From the NCBI GenBank assembly GCA_015180985.1, contig CP054185.1:1729001-1793000 (forward strand): 64,000 bases of DNA. The letters run 5' to 3'. Shown here in pieces: positions 45,033-53,202 of the stretch. Source of the stretch: Flammeovirgaceae bacterium. GTDB taxonomy: Bacteria > Bacteroidota > Bacteroidia > Cytophagales > Cyclobacteriaceae. The stretch's first letter is position 1. The number at the start of each line of letters is the position of its first letter. The translations under genes and the position numbers were made by a program. The notes under the pieces were generated by a model. The model was not told the DNA's origin. It searched no databases and saw nothing but the letters and a program-made list of their open reading frames with translations.

Positions 45033-45896
45033 TTACTCAATGGTTTCAATCGTTTTACCACATGTGAGCATTTGCGAACCGAAGTATGGGTTCTTAATGG
45101 TGTTTTCCTTGCTCAACCAATTAGCACCTTTACCGTTGTTTGCCATTGGGCAATGTTGATAATAGGTAGGCGTTACTTGTTTTGAAACTTTCAAGAGTTG
45201 ATACATATTGTCAGACAAGGTATTGAAATGGTCTCTTTGATGCCCCACATCTTTCGTCTCTTCAATGTGTTCAGCATCAAATTTCAAGTCCTTCATTACT
45301 TTCATCCAAACAGTATGTTCTTCATTAGAAAGTTTGTTCATCTGCACCGAATTAAGGGCGTTGAGTAATTCTTTTGCTTTGGCAGAAGCCAAATTTCCAT
45401 CAGATTTTACCAAAGCATCTTTTAGAGCAAAGTAATTTGCAAAAACCGCTGTAATTTGATGGACTTCTTGGTTAGTTTCTGTTGACTTGTCAGTTGCCCC
45501 ACCGTGATTGTGCTTAGAATGGTCATCCTTCGGTTCAACTTTTACCGTTTCCGATTTTTTCACACGCTCGTACCTGCAACATTCTGGAAGTTTAGCATAC
45601 ACATCATCAGGTGCAAGAAATTGGTCGCTATCGTACCCTGCCAACGCAATACGCTTTAAGATTTCGTCTTGACTGGTCTTGCTTGGGTCGTAGGTAAGAG
45701 TAGCCATTTTGGTATCTTTGTTCCAATCTACCTGTGCTACTTTCTTGATGTTTCCTGCTTTTTCAATGGTGCTTTCACACATACCACAGTTGCCGTAAAT
45801 TTTTACGCTTACCGTTTTAGCGTTTTTGATTTGAGCGTTACACGCTGTAAACGATAGCAATAGTGTTATTGCCATCAATATTTTTATTGATTTCAT
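45033..45896 (-). CDS. Copper-binding lipoprotein: HMA domain plus DUF3347
   Basis: The 287-residue protein has a lipoprotein signal (LLLSFTAC), an HMA domain with GNCGMCESTIEKAG (about residues 35-50), a His-rich linker (DDHSKHNHGG) and a C-terminal DUF3347 domain with YYQHCPMANNGKGANWLS and PYFGSQMLTCG, whose Cys, His and Met residues are typical copper ligands. It probably scavenges copper in the periplasm. It is directly followed by the AraC gene. Confidence 0.9.
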   Translation of the reverse strand: MKSIKILMAITLLLSFTACNAQIKNAKTVSVKIYGNCGMCESTIEKAGNIKKVAQVDWNKDTKMATLTYDPSKTSQDEILKRIALAGYDSDQFLAPDDVYAKLPECCRYERVKKSETVKVEPKDDHSKHNHGGATDKSTETNQEVHQITAVFANYFALKDALVKSDGNLASAKAKELLNALNSVQMNKLSNEEHTVWMKVMKDLKFDAEHIEETKDVGHQRDHFNTLSDNMYQLLKVSKQVTPTYYQHCPMANNGKGANWLSKENTIKNPYFGSQMLTCGKTIETIE

Positions 45897-45987
45897 CTTT
45901 TTAAAATTAAATGTTTAACAAAAAATTGAGATTGAAAGCCAGTGATTGCTTTCAGATGGACAGACCTATGGCTGTCAAGGCAAGAAA

Positions 45988-46359
45988 TCAGCCTATTTTT
46001 GGCGGTAGCCAAATGGAAAGGAAACCTGATGAATAAAAGCTGTCTTGGTAATAAAAATTCGGCTTGTGGGGGATTAACTTAAATCCTGAAAATTTGACAA
46101 AGTAAGGAATAGTAAAATATGTGTGGTTTGCCGGACAATGACAGTTTGGGTTGCCACATTTTCCATCACAATCTCTTCCGTGATTATTGCATTGTACATT
46201 GTCTGTGTCGCAACAACTTTTCTTTCCTTTTTGAGTATCAGATTTTTTGGTACAGGTATTTTCTAGGTTTTCCGATTTTGACCCACAAGCATAGGTGTCT
46301 GGTGGCGTCAGTAAGAAACCCGTCAGACTTAATAATGCTATGTAGATAAATCTCGTCAT
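45988..46359 (-). CDS. Small cysteine-rich exported protein
   Basis: The preferred ATG 46359 gives 123 residues with a signal peptide (MTRFIYIALLSLTGFLLTPP). The open frame extends upstream to 46497, but that part runs through hairpin B2 and is unlikely to be coding. The mature N-terminal half is rich in Cys (CCDTDNVQCNNHGRDCDGKC, then NPNCHC), suggesting metal binding; the C-terminal half is aromatic and hydrophobic. It is the first gene of the copper module. No family is recognised. Confidence 0.72.
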   Translation of the reverse strand: MTRFIYIALLSLTGFLLTPPDTYACGSKSENLENTCTKKSDTQKGKKSCCDTDNVQCNNHGRDCDGKCGNPNCHCPANHTYFTIPYFVKFSGFKLIPHKPNFYYQDSFYSSGFLSIWLPPKIG

Positions 46360-46408
46360 ATTGTTTAAACGCAAATTTACAAATTCTATTCGGTCAAGCG
46401 TTGACAAA

Positions 46409-46469
46409 AAACAGCTCTTTTGGTTTTTAGGGTTGGCTTTTGTGTCGGCAAAAACCAAATGTGCTGTTT
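46409..46469 (+). repeat. Covarying hairpin B2
   Basis: Stem 1 is AAACAGC/GCTGTTT, followed by internal loop TCT/TGT, stem 2 TTTGGTTTTT/AAAAACCAAA and a 21-nt loop. Its stem sequences differ from B1, B3 and B4 while the pairing is kept. It marks the 5' border of the copper module. Confidence 0.85.
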
Positions 46470-46490
46470 GTGCGGTCGGCTTTTTACAAT

Positions 46491-46666
46491 GAGGCACAAC
46501 GTTTGTGTTTATTTAGTTGCGGGAGTAGGAGGTTTTAAAAATGGAGCGCAGCGAAATGTTAAAACCGACCTGCTCCGTCATTGTCCACCGACACCGAACT
46601 AAATTAAGAAACGAATTTGAATTGGCACACAAAACCCCGCAATTAAATAAACACGGTGTTGCTGGC
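46491..46666 (+). repeat. attC-like element A3
   Basis: It begins GAGGCACAAC|GTTTGTG and ends with the core GTTGCTGGC (46658-46666). Outer arms pair well (GTGTTTATTTAGTTGCGGG with CCCGCAATTAAATAAACAC). The central hairpin is GGTTTTAAAAATGGAGCG...GAAATGTTAAAACC, with compensatory changes relative to A1, A2 and A4. Its inverse core GAGGCACAAC has no partner upstream, so the cassette it closed has been lost or rearranged. Confidence 0.8.
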
Positions 46667-46799
46667 TGTGCGGCCATTCTCCAATCTTTAATCGTTAGCC
46701 TGTATTTAGTCCACCGTTTTATTGTCCTACGTCTCCTTTTATTCTCAGCCGTGCGGTCGGACATTTTTATAATATACTTTGTCCACTTGGAGAAACTGA
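46667..46799. other. Short gene-free spacer at a cassette start
   Basis: The spacer begins with TGTGCGGCC, which extends the inverted repeat with the far end of the cassette (GGCCGCATT at 53009-53017). No gene or promoter is apparent. Confidence 0.5.
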
Positions 46800-46831
46800 G
46801 CACACTCTTTTGCAAGCTTTGGTGTCGGGGG

Positions 46832-48232
46832 GGTAACGACTAAGCAACTGTGTAAAGGCCCGATTCGGCCTTGCTGAAAGGGGATGTGGAATGTACCACT
46901 TTCAGCCGAATCGGTTGCATTTAAAGACTTAACTTTAAACACAGTTACCATGGAAAATCAAGAACAACACCCACTACTCAAAGAGATGCTCACCCCTGAG
47001 TTTCTCAAGCAATTTAAGAATTCGAAAGACCTCAACAGCTTTATCGATGAACTTTTCAAAAAGGGCATGGAGCAAATGCTGGAAGGTGAACTCGATGGCC
47101 ATTTGGGCTATGCCAAACATTCACCAGAAGGGATTAACTCCGGGAACTCACGGAACGGAAAAACCCGTAAGACCATCAAGACCACGCGAGGTGAACTACA
47201 GATAGAAGTACCTCGGGATCGGAACAGCACGTTTGAGCCCGTCCTGGTTCCCAAGCGCAGCCGGTTCGTAGAAGGCATCGAAGAAATTATCATCTCCTTA
47301 TATGCCCGGGGTATGAGCGTACGCGACATTGAAATACAAATCCGGGAAATCTATGGTGTGAATGTTTCGGATGCCACTATTTCCAACGTTACCTCGCGGG
47401 TACATACGTTGGTAACGGAGTGGCAAAGCAGGCCTCTTTCATCGGTGTACTTTGTGGTGTGGATGGATGGGATCGTATTCAAAGTCCGGCAGAATGGGAA
47501 GGTGATCAACAAAACCATTTACCTGGCCGTAGGCCTTAATGCTCAGGGGTTTAAGGAAGTATTGGGCATGTGGCTGGGTGAAAGCGAAAGTGCTTCATTC
47601 TGGATAAGTGTACTTACTGATTTAAAAAGCCGTGGCGTGGAAGATATTCTCATCACCAGCACCGATAATCTGAAGGGCTTCACCGATGCAATCACCAGCG
47701 TGTTTACCCAATCGGTAACCCAGATTTGTGTAGTTCATCAGATCAGAAATGCGCTTCGCTACGTTGTCTGGAAAGACAAGAAACAATTTGTAGCCGATTT
47801 GAAGACTGTTTACGGAGCACCAAACAAAGAGCTGGCTGCTCAAGCCTTAGAGCAGCTTGAAGTAACATGGGGCAAAAAATATCCGCATGCTATCAAGTCG
47901 TGGAAAACGAATTGGGATAACCTCACGCACTTCTTCGATTATCCGATCGAAATCCGAACGCTGATCTATACCACGAACATTATCGAAAATCTCAACGGAA
48001 AAATCCGCAAGTATACCAACAACAAACTTTCGTTCCCTGACGACCAGGCGGTGGTGAAAGCGGTGTACCTGGCTTTACGGGAGATCACCAAAAAATGGAC
48101 CTTGCCCGTGAGAAACTGGCCACTAATCGTAAATCAATTTTTAACTATCTTCGAAGGCAGATGCAAAATATAAAACCTTTACGCAGTTGCTTAGTCGTTA
48201 CCCAGCACTTACACACTTAATTAGGCAGTGTC
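46832..48232 (+). mobile_element. IS256-family insertion sequence, copy 2 (intact)
   Basis: The 1401-bp element is flanked by the 8-bp duplication GTCGGGGG (46824-46831 and 48233-48240). The left inverted repeat starts at the boundary (GGTAACGACTAAGCAACTG); the matching right repeat (26 of 27 bp) ends at 48202, 30 bp inside the right boundary. The transposase frame is open, so the element may be active. Confidence 0.94.
46950..48173 (+). CDS. IS256-family (mutator-type) transposase, intact
   Basis: The 407-residue protein from ATG 46950 (MENQEQHPLLKEMLTPEFLK; the frame opens earlier inside the inverted-repeat region) has the mutator-type DDE residues: D in VVWMDGIVFKVR, D in LITSTDNLKGFTDA and E in TNIIENLNGKIRKY. 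ICVVHQIRNALRYV, with the conserved C/H region of IS256 transposases, lies between the second D and the E. It catalyses cut-and-copy transposition of its own element and could mobilise copy 1 in trans. Confidence 0.95.
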   Translation: MENQEQHPLLKEMLTPEFLKQFKNSKDLNSFIDELFKKGMEQMLEGELDGHLGYAKHSPEGINSGNSRNGKTRKTIKTTRGELQIEVPRDRNSTFEPVLVPKRSRFVEGIEEIIISLYARGMSVRDIEIQIREIYGVNVSDATISNVTSRVHTLVTEWQSRPLSSVYFVVWMDGIVFKVRQNGKVINKTIYLAVGLNAQGFKEVLGMWLGESESASFWISVLTDLKSRGVEDILITSTDNLKGFTDAITSVFTQSVTQICVVHQIRNALRYVVWKDKKQFVADLKTVYGAPNKELAAQALEQLEVTWGKKYPHAIKSWKTNWDNLTHFFDYPIEIRTLIYTTNIIENLNGKIRKYTNNKLSFPDDQAVVKAVYLALREITKKWTLPVRNWPLIVNQFLTIFEGRCKI

Positions 48233-48276
48233 GTCGGGGGGGAATGTGTGGCTTGCAAATGTGTGTGCGGATAATT

Positions 48277-49572
48277 TTATTCAATAGTAAATTGGCTAGG
48301 ACTAAAATCAAAAACTTTTGTAATAATGTCTGGGTTTAACTTTCTTTTCTCAAACCACCTTTCTCTCCAATAGTCAGTCAAGTCTTTCTTTGATAAATCA
48401 TAGTACTTTGGTCGTTTTGCATTGTCATTTAATACTTGTTTAAAGTTTTTAGCTAATGGTACAAAGTAGATACTTCTTTGAAAGGAGTGGCGTAATAAAA
48501 AGTCTGAGTCAAAACCTAACATGTCACCAGCAGTTCTAATAACACGCATAACCCAACTTGGCCCATCACCAAACTCGTGATTAATCTCAATATTTTTTGA
48601 CCTTAAAAATTTTACCATTTCCTGAATAGTTTCATCAGATAAATGAAGTGTCCCATAACCCTTTGTATGACCAATTGGTTGATAAAGCATTAAATCTTTA
48701 TACTTAAGGCGATTGTATTGAGAACTCTTTCCGTATAAGCTTGTTGTAAAAATTCCTACTAAAGAGTTGGCAATTCTCTTATCAATGATTGTAACCTTGT
48801 CTTTATATTTCTCTCTATAAATCTTTCTTACTTCATTTGATGCAAGCAGAAGGGAAATGAGTTTACCGCCCAACAAATAATTGTATGGGGGCAGCGCACC
48901 AATTACAAATGCGTCCATCGTGTATATTAAGTTTTTTGTCCGGGTTGCTTTGTCCCATCCAATAAACTCATCTCTTTCCGGTATATGAATAATAGGACTT
49001 CCTAAAGCTGCAATTCCAATTACCGGTCTATTCGGAAGAGCTTTATCTCTAATTAAAAGTTTTATCCTTCTACCAACATAATCGCTGTATGGTGAACTCC
49101 AATAGTAGCGATACATTCTAAACAGAGCGTGTTGCTTGTCAGTTTCACAAACCTCTATTACTGGTTCAATCTTTGAGGATAGAACCTCGTATCCATTGGC
49201 TAAGTTCTTTCGTGCAAGTTCAATATGCTTCTCAATCCATTTTTTGTTTGAATTTATCGCTTCTTCTCTCTTGATTGACATAGCTTGCTTTATTGTCTCC
49301 TTGTCGTAAGAAGCGGGAGGAAAAACCTCAATTTTCTTTTTGCCAATTCGTATATCCCAATCCAAATTCCATAGGTCACGGAGAATTAGGAGTTTAACTT
49401 TTTGCTTGGGTGATTTTCCCTTTAAAGAAAACTGAACAAACTCTTTTTTACTAAGTTGTTTGTCAACTACAGTATTTTTTTCAAATGCTAATGATTTCAT
49501 TCGAGTTTTAAGTTCAAAGTTGAATGTTGTGCCAAAGTTCAGCTTGGCAACACAAATATTCTCGATTTTCAT
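48277..49572 (-). CDS. DUF4338 protein, DruA-like (predicted anti-phage)
   Basis: The 431-residue protein contains the DUF4338 region: YYWSSPYSDYVGRRIKLLIRD, then PVIGIAALGSPIIHIPERDEFIGWD, TRTKNLIYTMDAFVIGALPP and a C-terminal SLYGKSSQYNRLKYKDL stretch. DUF4338 is the domain of DruA in Druantia defence systems; its molecular role is not established. ATG 49572 overlaps the HerA gene by 59 bp; ATG 49500 (MKSLAFEKNTVV), 13 bp after the HerA stop, is a plausible alternative. It is the last gene of a three-gene operon with HerA- and NurA-like proteins. Confidence 0.82.
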   Translation of the reverse strand: MKIENICVAKLNFGTTFNFELKTRMKSLAFEKNTVVDKQLSKKEFVQFSLKGKSPKQKVKLLILRDLWNLDWDIRIGKKKIEVFPPASYDKETIKQAMSIKREEAINSNKKWIEKHIELARKNLANGYEVLSSKIEPVIEVCETDKQHALFRMYRYYWSSPYSDYVGRRIKLLIRDKALPNRPVIGIAALGSPIIHIPERDEFIGWDKATRTKNLIYTMDAFVIGALPPYNYLLGGKLISLLLASNEVRKIYREKYKDKVTIIDKRIANSLVGIFTTSLYGKSSQYNRLKYKDLMLYQPIGHTKGYGTLHLSDETIQEMVKFLRSKNIEINHEFGDGPSWVMRVIRTAGDMLGFDSDFLLRHSFQRSIYFVPLAKNFKQVLNDNAKRPKYYDLSKKDLTDYWRERWFEKRKLNPDIITKVFDFSPSQFTIE

Positions 49573-51580
49573 GTCGATGTGTTGTTAATTCGTCCACATC
49601 AATTTCAAACATTCTTGCAAGTAATATTGGTTTTAGTTGATTAGCATCATAGAATACCTCCGTCCCTAATTCATTTAAGATTTCTTCAATTATTCTGAAA
49701 AGCTGACCTACATAAATACCTTTCAATGTATTGTCTTCAAAGTAATGAGTATTTAAGGTTTTTTGACCTAGTTTTTGCCTAAGTGAAGTGGCCAATTCAT
49801 TGAATACTTGAGTTGCTCGATTTCGAATTTCAATTGCGGGTGAATTTCCATATGCGGCCTCTGTTTCGTCTTGTCTTATTTCTGGTATATACAATTCTTC
49901 AAAACTTCTGATTCGGACAGGTAATACAAACGGCTGCTTTGGAGCACTCCACATATAACAATTTCCTTGAATCGGTTCACCTATTAAATGTGCAAGTATA
50001 TCATGGGAATAGTGAGAATTGTATTTACCAAGTGTTCCAGCGTCACCCTCTGACAATAAATGGAAGCAGAACCAATTATCAGCTTGACTAAGGAGTTCAG
50101 GAGCCATCGAGCCCGGTTGTTGAGTAACGAGAATTGCACCTAAGTCGTATTTTCTTCCTTCCTTTACCCACTCAACAAATGGGCTTGATTCTTCAAGACT
50201 TCTACCTAAAACGCTTTGAGCTTCCTCAATAATTGAAATCACAGGAATTGGTGCTGTTGTTCCTGTGAAGTTTTCTTGATTAAATGAGAAAATTCTGCGC
50301 ATTAAGAGCCCTGCAATGTTGTATCCAGCGGTTGAACTTAACATACTAATGTCAACTACAACAACAAAACCGTTTCGTAAAGCTTCAAGTGTGCCATTAA
50401 TTAGTGTACTGTGAGGGTCATGTAAGTGGCGAACTACATTAAACATGTTGCTTTTGGCAGCATTTATTTCTGCTGAGGCATTTTGAATTTGTTGTCCCTG
50501 ATAGCCAAGAAGTCTCCCAACTTCTGCATCAGCTGCGCCAAGTCCGTCTCTAGCTATCAAGTCAACAAGTAATCTCCAATTTGTATCATTAAGAGATTTT
50601 AATTTAATAACGTTCTGGTTGTCTTGTCTTTCTGATGATATTGCAATTCCGATAACATCTCTGGCGGGAAGTTCTCTTATGTCCAATCTAACTTCTCCAG
50701 CTTTCCAACTTTGATAATATGGATTAATTCCGGTTCTATTTGTAAATACTATTATTCTATCCCTCAGTTGTGGAACGTCACATAAGCCAGGTCTATTGTT
50801 GCTTATATTAGGCCAAAAATATTCACCGTCAGCATCAAATATCAACACCCCTGCATTATGCCTATTTTGAGTTTGTGGAATACCACCACGATAAAGTTCA
50901 GAAATTAAATATTTTATTAGGTTTGATTTCCCATAACCAGCTCGCGCGAAAACAACTGACCTTTTGGAAACAAGGTTGTTTATGTTAAAAGTTACTTTCA
51001 ACTCAGGGTTAATTTGCCTTAACATAGATTCAGGGGATGATGTCCTTCCCGAAAAGACGAATTCTCCAAGAACATAATCTCCTAGGTCAGTTGTTCCTCC
51101 ACTTAATTGACAGAGCTCTCGAAGTACACTGTCACTTGGGAGCGCAACTTTGGCCCCTAAATGGGGTAATCTCCTTTGAGATGGAACAAATATGATTTTC
51201 TCAACCTCCCTTTCTCTCCCTTCAATGGTCTCTCTGACTTTGATGTTTTTTACTGCACCAAGTAGTTTTATTTGAACTTTGTATTTGAGTTTCTGCTTTT
51301 TTAAGTCTTCTGGAACATCCTGCTCTCTTTCCTGCATTGTATTAATGTAATCTTCACCTTCAGCTGAGGCTAAAAGTCCTGAAGGAACAAACTTTGTAAT
51401 GCGTCCCAGAGAAGCTTCTTCTGGGGTTGCAAGTTGAATTAGTAAGAACTGACCAAGTTGAGGTCTGTCTTGCATTTCAGAATTATAAGGTGTAACAATT
51501 TCTGCTGCAAATTCGAAGCCTCTTTCACTGAACCCTTTGAAGGTTCCCATTAATTTTGACTTTGAGAATAATTCAGGCAT
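49514..51580 (-). CDS. HerA-like DNA-translocating ATPase
   Basis: The 688-residue protein has a beta-rich N-terminal region resembling the HAS barrel (residues 1-150), Walker A ARAGYGKSN (212-220), GVLIFDADGEYFW (244-256) typical of HerA, Walker B VISIIEEAQ (447-455) and the sensor-like LVTQQPGS (484-491). HerA forms hexameric rings that pump double-stranded DNA, usually together with NurA nuclease, and such pairs act in DNA end resection or phage defence. The NurA-like gene lies directly upstream with an 8-bp overlap. Confidence 0.92.
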   Translation of the reverse strand: MPELFSKSKLMGTFKGFSERGFEFAAEIVTPYNSEMQDRPQLGQFLLIQLATPEEASLGRITKFVPSGLLASAEGEDYINTMQEREQDVPEDLKKQKLKYKVQIKLLGAVKNIKVRETIEGREREVEKIIFVPSQRRLPHLGAKVALPSDSVLRELCQLSGGTTDLGDYVLGEFVFSGRTSSPESMLRQINPELKVTFNINNLVSKRSVVFARAGYGKSNLIKYLISELYRGGIPQTQNRHNAGVLIFDADGEYFWPNISNNRPGLCDVPQLRDRIIVFTNRTGINPYYQSWKAGEVRLDIRELPARDVIGIAISSERQDNQNVIKLKSLNDTNWRLLVDLIARDGLGAADAEVGRLLGYQGQQIQNASAEINAAKSNMFNVVRHLHDPHSTLINGTLEALRNGFVVVVDISMLSSTAGYNIAGLLMRRIFSFNQENFTGTTAPIPVISIIEEAQSVLGRSLEESSPFVEWVKEGRKYDLGAILVTQQPGSMAPELLSQADNWFCFHLLSEGDAGTLGKYNSHYSHDILAHLIGEPIQGNCYMWSAPKQPFVLPVRIRSFEELYIPEIRQDETEAAYGNSPAIEIRNRATQVFNELATSLRQKLGQKTLNTHYFEDNTLKGIYVGQLFRIIEEILNELGTEVFYDANQLKPILLARMFEIDVDELTTHRHENREYLCCQAELWHNIQL

Positions 51581-52727
51581 TGCGGTATCTTATGTTAGTT
51601 AAATTTTGTCCAAGGTATTTCATTCTTAAGACTTTCTCTTTTTCTTCTGGTGTAAGATTTTGTGTTATTCCTTCAAAGAGAATGTCTTGCAGTATGTCAA
51701 CTTCGAGGCCATTTACTTTTGCAAAGTCATGAGCTTTTTGAACACACATTGGAAAGTCTGGAATCGGAAAGCCGGGTTGTGCATCTTTAGTTAGTTGACC
51801 AATTATGGTATCAACTTCGCCTAGTTGCCATTCAGCAATATCAACAGGCCAAACTGGGTCAAAAGGACGATTGCCAAATTTTACAAGAAAAAGTTTACCC
51901 ATTGATTGATATAAATAAGAGCCATCTTCTCCTGGTTCACTTGTTTCTAAGGTATCAAGCCATGTTCTATCATAATTGTAACATTTGGCTTCAATGTCTT
52001 CTGGTACTCGAACGTAACATGGATAAGGTTTATGCATAGTTTCCTCTAACTCCAATGCAACAGAAAGTCTACTCAAAACAGCGCTTTGTTTTGCTACGCC
52101 CACCATTGAAACTGTAATGTTCTTTTTTTTATGCTCTTGGTAGGCTTGCCTAATTAATTGGTCTAGCTTAGGAAAGATTTCTCTTTTAAATGATTTTGTT
52201 CTTAACATTCCCTCTCTTACGATAATTGTGTGCGAGCCCCAAACCCTATATTTCATAAGGTCATAAAGTACAGCCCATTCAACAATGTCTCGGTATATTC
52301 TTACTGCACCCGTACTTTTACCCGGTTCACCTAAACCCTTTAGCAAATAGGACAATCCAACAACATTAGTATTTAAGTCTTCGCATAATCTTCTTAACGG
52401 TTCAACTAACAATGGGCTAGATGTCTCAACGCGGTTGTTTAGTTCATTTGCCTTAGAATTCGAAGCAATTGCATCTAATGCACACTGATCACCAAGCGAA
52501 TCCACAACGCGAACTAACTCTACTGTTGCTGGATTAAAGTAAAGTCTGTTATCTCCACCATCTGATGAAACAAAGGAAACCGCATTAACTGAAAAAGGTC
52601 TTATTGGCTTGACGTCACCTTTCAGTCTTCGAGCAAATTCTCTAAACTCATGCAATACAGGCTCTTCTGTCTTGTACGCTTGGAATACTCTATTTTTTAG
52701 TTCTTGAAAATTGTCCTCTGCAAGCAT
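51573..52727 (-). CDS. NurA-like nuclease
   Basis: The 384-residue protein has VSFVSSDGGDNRLYFNPATVELV (about residues 50-72), matching the first acidic NurA motif (Asp56), a second motif region at VREGMLRTK (about 170), GVAKQSAVLSR (about 210-220) and the C-terminal FPMCVQKAHDFAKV, reminiscent of the 'P..L..AH' end of NurA. NurA is an RNase H-like, Mn-dependent 5' to 3' nuclease that works on the HerA ring. The similarity is moderate but the HerA partner supports the call. It is the first gene of the operon; hairpin B4 lies 60 bp upstream. Confidence 0.82.
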   Translation of the reverse strand: MLAEDNFQELKNRVFQAYKTEEPVLHEFREFARRLKGDVKPIRPFSVNAVSFVSSDGGDNRLYFNPATVELVRVVDSLGDQCALDAIASNSKANELNNRVETSSPLLVEPLRRLCEDLNTNVVGLSYLLKGLGEPGKSTGAVRIYRDIVEWAVLYDLMKYRVWGSHTIIVREGMLRTKSFKREIFPKLDQLIRQAYQEHKKKNITVSMVGVAKQSAVLSRLSVALELEETMHKPYPCYVRVPEDIEAKCYNYDRTWLDTLETSEPGEDGSYLYQSMGKLFLVKFGNRPFDPVWPVDIAEWQLGEVDTIIGQLTKDAQPGFPIPDFPMCVQKAHDFAKVNGLEVDILQDILFEGITQNLTPEEKEKVLRMKYLGQNLTNIRYRNA

Positions 52728-52786
52728 TGTGAAATCAATATCAGTTTATCAAAGATAAATTTTTTATTAAACTGTCCGAGGGCTGG

Positions 52787-52846
52787 ATTGGCTCTTTTGG
52801 CTGCTTTGGTTGCGGGTGGGTTTGTGTGGCAGCCAAATGTGCCAAT
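52787..52846 (+). repeat. Covarying hairpin B4
   Basis: Stem 1 is ATTGGC/GCCAAT, followed by internal loop TCT/TGT, stem 2 TTTGGCTGC/GCAGCCAAA and the 24-nt loop TTTGGTTGCGGGTGGGTTTG..., whose first half closely matches B1 and B3. It marks the 5' border of the NurA-HerA-DUF4338 module. The 170 bp that follow show no gene. Confidence 0.87.
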
Positions 52847-53017
52847 ACGGGTGGGGCGATTTTAATAAGGTCGCGAGTCAGTCATTCACCCTATTATTAT
52901 TAAGTCAATCGGTTATATTTTGCAAAGTCCACGCTGTGTCAAAGTCGTTCAATTGTCCTCAGAAATCTTTGTTAGTAAAATGTCTACTGTTAGTTGTTTA
53001 CTCTGTCCGGCCGCATT

Positions 53018-53191
53018 GCCAGCAACGTTTGTGCTTATGCAGTGGCGGGAATAGGAGCGCTAAAAAATGGAGCGTAGCGGAATGTTTAGCGCGACCTTCA
53101 CGTCACTGTCAACCGTGACAAAACGTTGTTTGAAAACTAAAGCTACAAATTACACCGAACCCCGCCATTGCATAAGCATTTTGTTGCCAGC
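53018..53191 (+). repeat. attC-like element A4
   Basis: It begins with GCCAGCAAC (53018-53026), the exact complement of the core ending A3 (GTTGCTGGC), and ends with GTTGCCAGC (53183-53191). Outer arms pair almost perfectly (GTGCTTATGCAGTGGCGGG with CCCGCCATTGCATAAGCAT). The central hairpin GCGCTAAA...TTTAGCGC shows compensatory changes relative to A1-A3. Confidence 0.85.
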
Positions 53192-53202
53192 CGTTTTGTC
53201 AC

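Larger units (their letters stand above)
46800..48268 (+). repeat. Covarying hairpin B3, split by an IS256-family element
   Basis: The left part (GCACAC, TCT, TTTGCAAGC) occupies 46800-46817 and the right part (GCTTGCAAA, TGT, GTGTGC) 48251-48268. Removing the element and one copy of its 8-bp duplication restores a perfect B-type hairpin with a 24-nt loop (TTTGGTGTCG through AATGTGTG). Confidence 0.88.

Noticed and set aside
46360-46497. N-terminal extension of the Cys-rich protein gene to 46497
   Set aside because: The extra 46 codons run through hairpin B2 and remove the signal peptide from the N terminus; ATG 46359 gives a proper exported protein.
46541-46843. 100-codon frames on both strands across A3
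   Set aside because: They coincide with the attC-like repeat and lack any protein-like composition.
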